Source: Betaproteobacteria bacterium (lineage in GTDB: Bacteria; Pseudomonadota; Gammaproteobacteria; Burkholderiales; Burkholderiaceae_C). Taken from it: 7,718 nt of DNA. A program made the position numbers and the translations under genes. The stretch is from assembly GCA_025354965.1 (NCBI GenBank), contig JANXLW010000425.1, positions 1 through 7,718 on the forward strand, in the 5' to 3' direction. The first letter of the stretch is position 1; every line of letters starts with the position of its first letter. The notes under the pieces are model-generated. The model was not told the DNA's origin. It did not search any database and saw only the letters and a list, made by a program, of their open reading frames with translations. Positions 5,794 to 7,718 of this stretch are shown here, in pieces.

Positions 5794-7718
5794 TCAATAG
5801 ACCGGTTGGTAACCCAGAACGGTTGCCTTGACCTCGTCGGTCAGTGCAAAGCCAGCACCGAATTTAACGGCCAGTTCATCAGCACGTTGGACAAAGACAT
5901 CGATGCCCATGCCGTAAATGAACTGCATGGCGCCGCCAGTCCAGGCCGGGAAACCAATGCCGAAGATGGAGCCGATGTTGGCGTCGTGCACGCTGGTGAG
6001 CACGCCCTCACACAGGCAGCGTGCGGTCTCAATCGCCTGGCGGTACAACAGGCGGTCTTTCAGCTCGTTGATGTTCCACTTGGCACCGGGCTTTTCAAAC
6101 AGGGGTTTGAGCTGCGGCCACAGAAATTTCTTGACGCCTTTGTCGCTTGGGTATTCGTAGAAACCGGCGCCGCCGGCACGCCCGGGACGCTGGTGCACTT
6201 TCACCATGTTGGCCACCAGCAGTTCGCCAGGGGTGGCGGTGTAGGTCTTGCCCTCACGCTCGAAGTCAGAGCGCGTTTGCTCCATCACGTGCAGGCTCAG
6301 GCTCAAAGCGGTTTCGTCCAGCACGGCCAGTGGCCCGACCGGCATGCCGCACTGGATACCGGCGTTTTCAATCGCCGGCGCCGGGATGCCTTCGCCCAGC
6401 ATGGCCACACCTTCCATCACAAAAGTGCCAAAGACCCGGCTGGTAAAGAAGCCGCGCGAATCGTTCACCACAATCGGCATCTTGCCGATGACCTGCACAT
6501 AATCAAAGGCACGGGCCACCGTTTCGTCGCTGGTCTGCCTGCCGCGAATAATCTCCACCAGCTTCATCTTGTCGACCGGGCTGAAGAAGTGGATGCCGAT
6601 GAATTTTTCGGGTGTGGCACTGGCCCTGGCCAGACCACCGATGGGCAGGGTGGAAGTGTTCGAGGCAAAGAAGCCCCCCGGCGCCAGCATCGGCTCGGCT
6701 TCCTCGGTGACCTTGGCCTTGAGCTCGCGGTTTTCAAACACCGCCTCGATGATCAGGTCGCAGTCTTTCAGGTCTTCTACCTGATCGGTGGCGTGAATGC
6801 GGCCCAGAATTTTTTGCTGCTCGTCGGCGCTCATGCGGCCTTTGTCGACACGTGCCTGGGTCAGTTTGGCGCTGTAGGCTTTGCCGGCGTCAGCCTTCTC
6901 CTGACTGACGTCCTTGAGCACGGTGGCAATGCCTTTGCTGGCCTGCGCGAAGGCAATGCCGGCCCCCATCATGCCGGCCCCCAGCAAACCGACCTTGGCT
7001 GGCTTAAAGCGGGCCACACCGGCAGGTCGGGACTGACCGCTCTTGATGGCGTTCAGATTGAAGAAGAAGGTGTTGATCATGGCGCGGGCGTTAATGCCGG
7101 TCATGAGCTTGGCGAGGTAGCGGCTCTCGATACGCAGCGCGGTGGGCAAGTCGACCTGCAGACCTTCCACCATGCAGGCCATGATGGCTTCTGGAGCGGG
7201 GTACAGGCCACGCGTCTGTTTCTTGATCATGGCCGGGGCCACCACCAGCATGGTGGCCACCGCCGGATTGGAGGGCAAGCCGCCCGGTACCTTGTAGCCT
7301 TTCGCTTCCCAGGGGTGCTGGGCGCTTGGGTTGGCGGCTATCCAGGCGAGAGCCCGGGCGCGCATGTCGGCCGCGGCGGTGTCGCCTGGTGCGACCAGTT
7401 CATGCACCAGTCCCAGACCCTTGGCTTCAGCAGGGGTAAAGGTCTTGCCCTCAACCAGGTAGGGCTGCGCACCCATCAATCCGAGGTGGCGCGTCATCTT
7501 GGTCACGCCGCTGGCGCCGGGCAGCAAACCGAGTGTGACTTCCGGCAGACCGAACTGGATTTTGCGGTCGTCCACTGCGATGCGGTAGTGGCCGATCAAG
7601 GCCACTTCCCAGCCGCCGCCCAGCGCCGTGCCGTTGAGCAGGCTGACCACGGGTTTGCCCAGGGTCTCAATGGTGCGGAAGTTCTTTTTAACGCGCTCTA
7701 TCTCTTCAAAGATGCGCG
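5794..7718 (-). CDS. Bifunctional enoyl-CoA hydratase / 3-hydroxyacyl-CoA dehydrogenase (FadJ/FadB-type), 5' end beyond the right edge
   Basis: This is the large subunit type of the fatty-acid beta-oxidation complex. The hydratase hydrates enoyl-CoA, and the NAD-dependent dehydrogenase oxidises the 3-hydroxyacyl-CoA to the 3-keto form used by a thiolase. The frame is open to the window edge, giving 640 visible residues; family members are usually about 700-730, so roughly the first 60-90 are missing. Visible numbering: NGTALGGGWE with catalytic Glu at 37 and GLPEVTLGLLPGASG with the second Glu at 59 (crotonase domain); the Rossmann motif GLLGAGMMGAG at 243-253; dehydrogenase residues S355 (NTSTLPI), H376 (GIHFFSPV), E388 (VEIIRG) and N418 (VVNDSRGFF); and C-terminal dehydrogenase domain repeats ending with the GIGFPAWTGG segment. 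All catalytic residues are present. It is the first visible gene of the operon, 1 nt before the hydrolase gene. A thiolase or acyl-CoA dehydrogenase may lie upstream, outside the window. Choosing between fadJ and fadB by name would need a tree. Confidence 0.95.
   Translation of the reverse strand, partial: RIFEEIERVKKNFRTIETLGKPVVSLLNGTALGGGWEVALIGHYRIAVDDRKIQFGLPEVTLGLLPGASGVTKMTRHLGLMGAQPYLVEGKTFTPAEAKGLGLVHELVAPGDTAAADMRARALAWIAANPSAQHPWEAKGYKVPGGLPSNPAVATMLVVAPAMIKKQTRGLYPAPEAIMACMVEGLQVDLPTALRIESRYLAKLMTGINARAMINTFFFNLNAIKSGQSRPAGVARFKPAKVGLLGAGMMGAGIAFAQASKGIATVLKDVSQEKADAGKAYSAKLTQARVDKGRMSADEQQKILGRIHATDQVEDLKDCDLIIEAVFENRELKAKVTEEAEPMLAPGGFFASNTSTLPIGGLARASATPEKFIGIHFFSPVDKMKLVEIIRGRQTSDETVARAFDYVQVIGKMPIVVNDSRGFFTSRVFGTFVMEGVAMLGEGIPAPAIENAGIQCGMPVGPLAVLDETALSLSLHVMEQTRSDFEREGKTYTATPGELLVANMVKVHQRPGRAGGAGFYEYPSDKGVKKFLWPQLKPLFEKPGAKWNINELKDRLLYRQAIETARCLCEGVLTSVHDANIGSIFGIGFPAWTGGAMQFIYGMGIDVFVQRADELAVKFGAGFALTDEVKATVLGYQPVY

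Overview
The window looks like chromosome from a betaproteobacterium of the order Burkholderiales, most likely Comamonadaceae (Rhodoferax/Polaromonas-like). This is inferred from protein style, the moderately GC-rich sequence and the gene content; no database search was possible. It holds seven protein genes, two of them cut by the window edges. No tRNA, rRNA, CRISPR array, insertion sequence or convincing rho-independent terminator is visible.

Left part (1-2325): the start of pyrG (CTP synthase) runs leftwards off the window. It is divergent from a coaBC-dut pair (coenzyme A biosynthesis and dUTP hydrolysis) that runs rightwards with a 1-base stop/start overlap. All three are housekeeping genes of nucleotide or cofactor metabolism with intact motifs. 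The 56-bp divergent spacer holds a perfect TATAAT facing pyrG and a strong Shine-Dalgarno that favours a TTG start for coaBC.

Middle (2334-3668): an unusual 374-residue protein is convergent with dut, with 8 bp between the stop codons. It has an N-terminal bactofilin domain, one transmembrane helix, a Pro/Ala/Thr-rich linker and a C-terminal domain I do not recognise. The architecture recalls RodZ (cytoplasmic polymer-related domain, one membrane span, periplasmic beta domain). Its start region carries a perfect 6-bp inverted repeat that would pair the ribosome binding site and enclose most of the start codon, plus a second, frame-shifted short ORF. This is the most interesting locus here. 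About 210 bp of non-coding sequence follows.

Right part (3669-7718, all on the minus strand): in transcription order, a FadJ/FadB-type bifunctional beta-oxidation enzyme (5' end outside the window), a membrane-anchored alpha/beta-hydrolase (lipase/esterase-like), and a pair of half-size CHR (chromate transporter superfamily) proteins. The gaps are 1 nt, about 7 nt and a 4-nt overlap, so these four genes are probably one operon. The hydrolase and beta-oxidation enzyme fit together as lipid catabolism; why the CHR pair is attached is not obvious.
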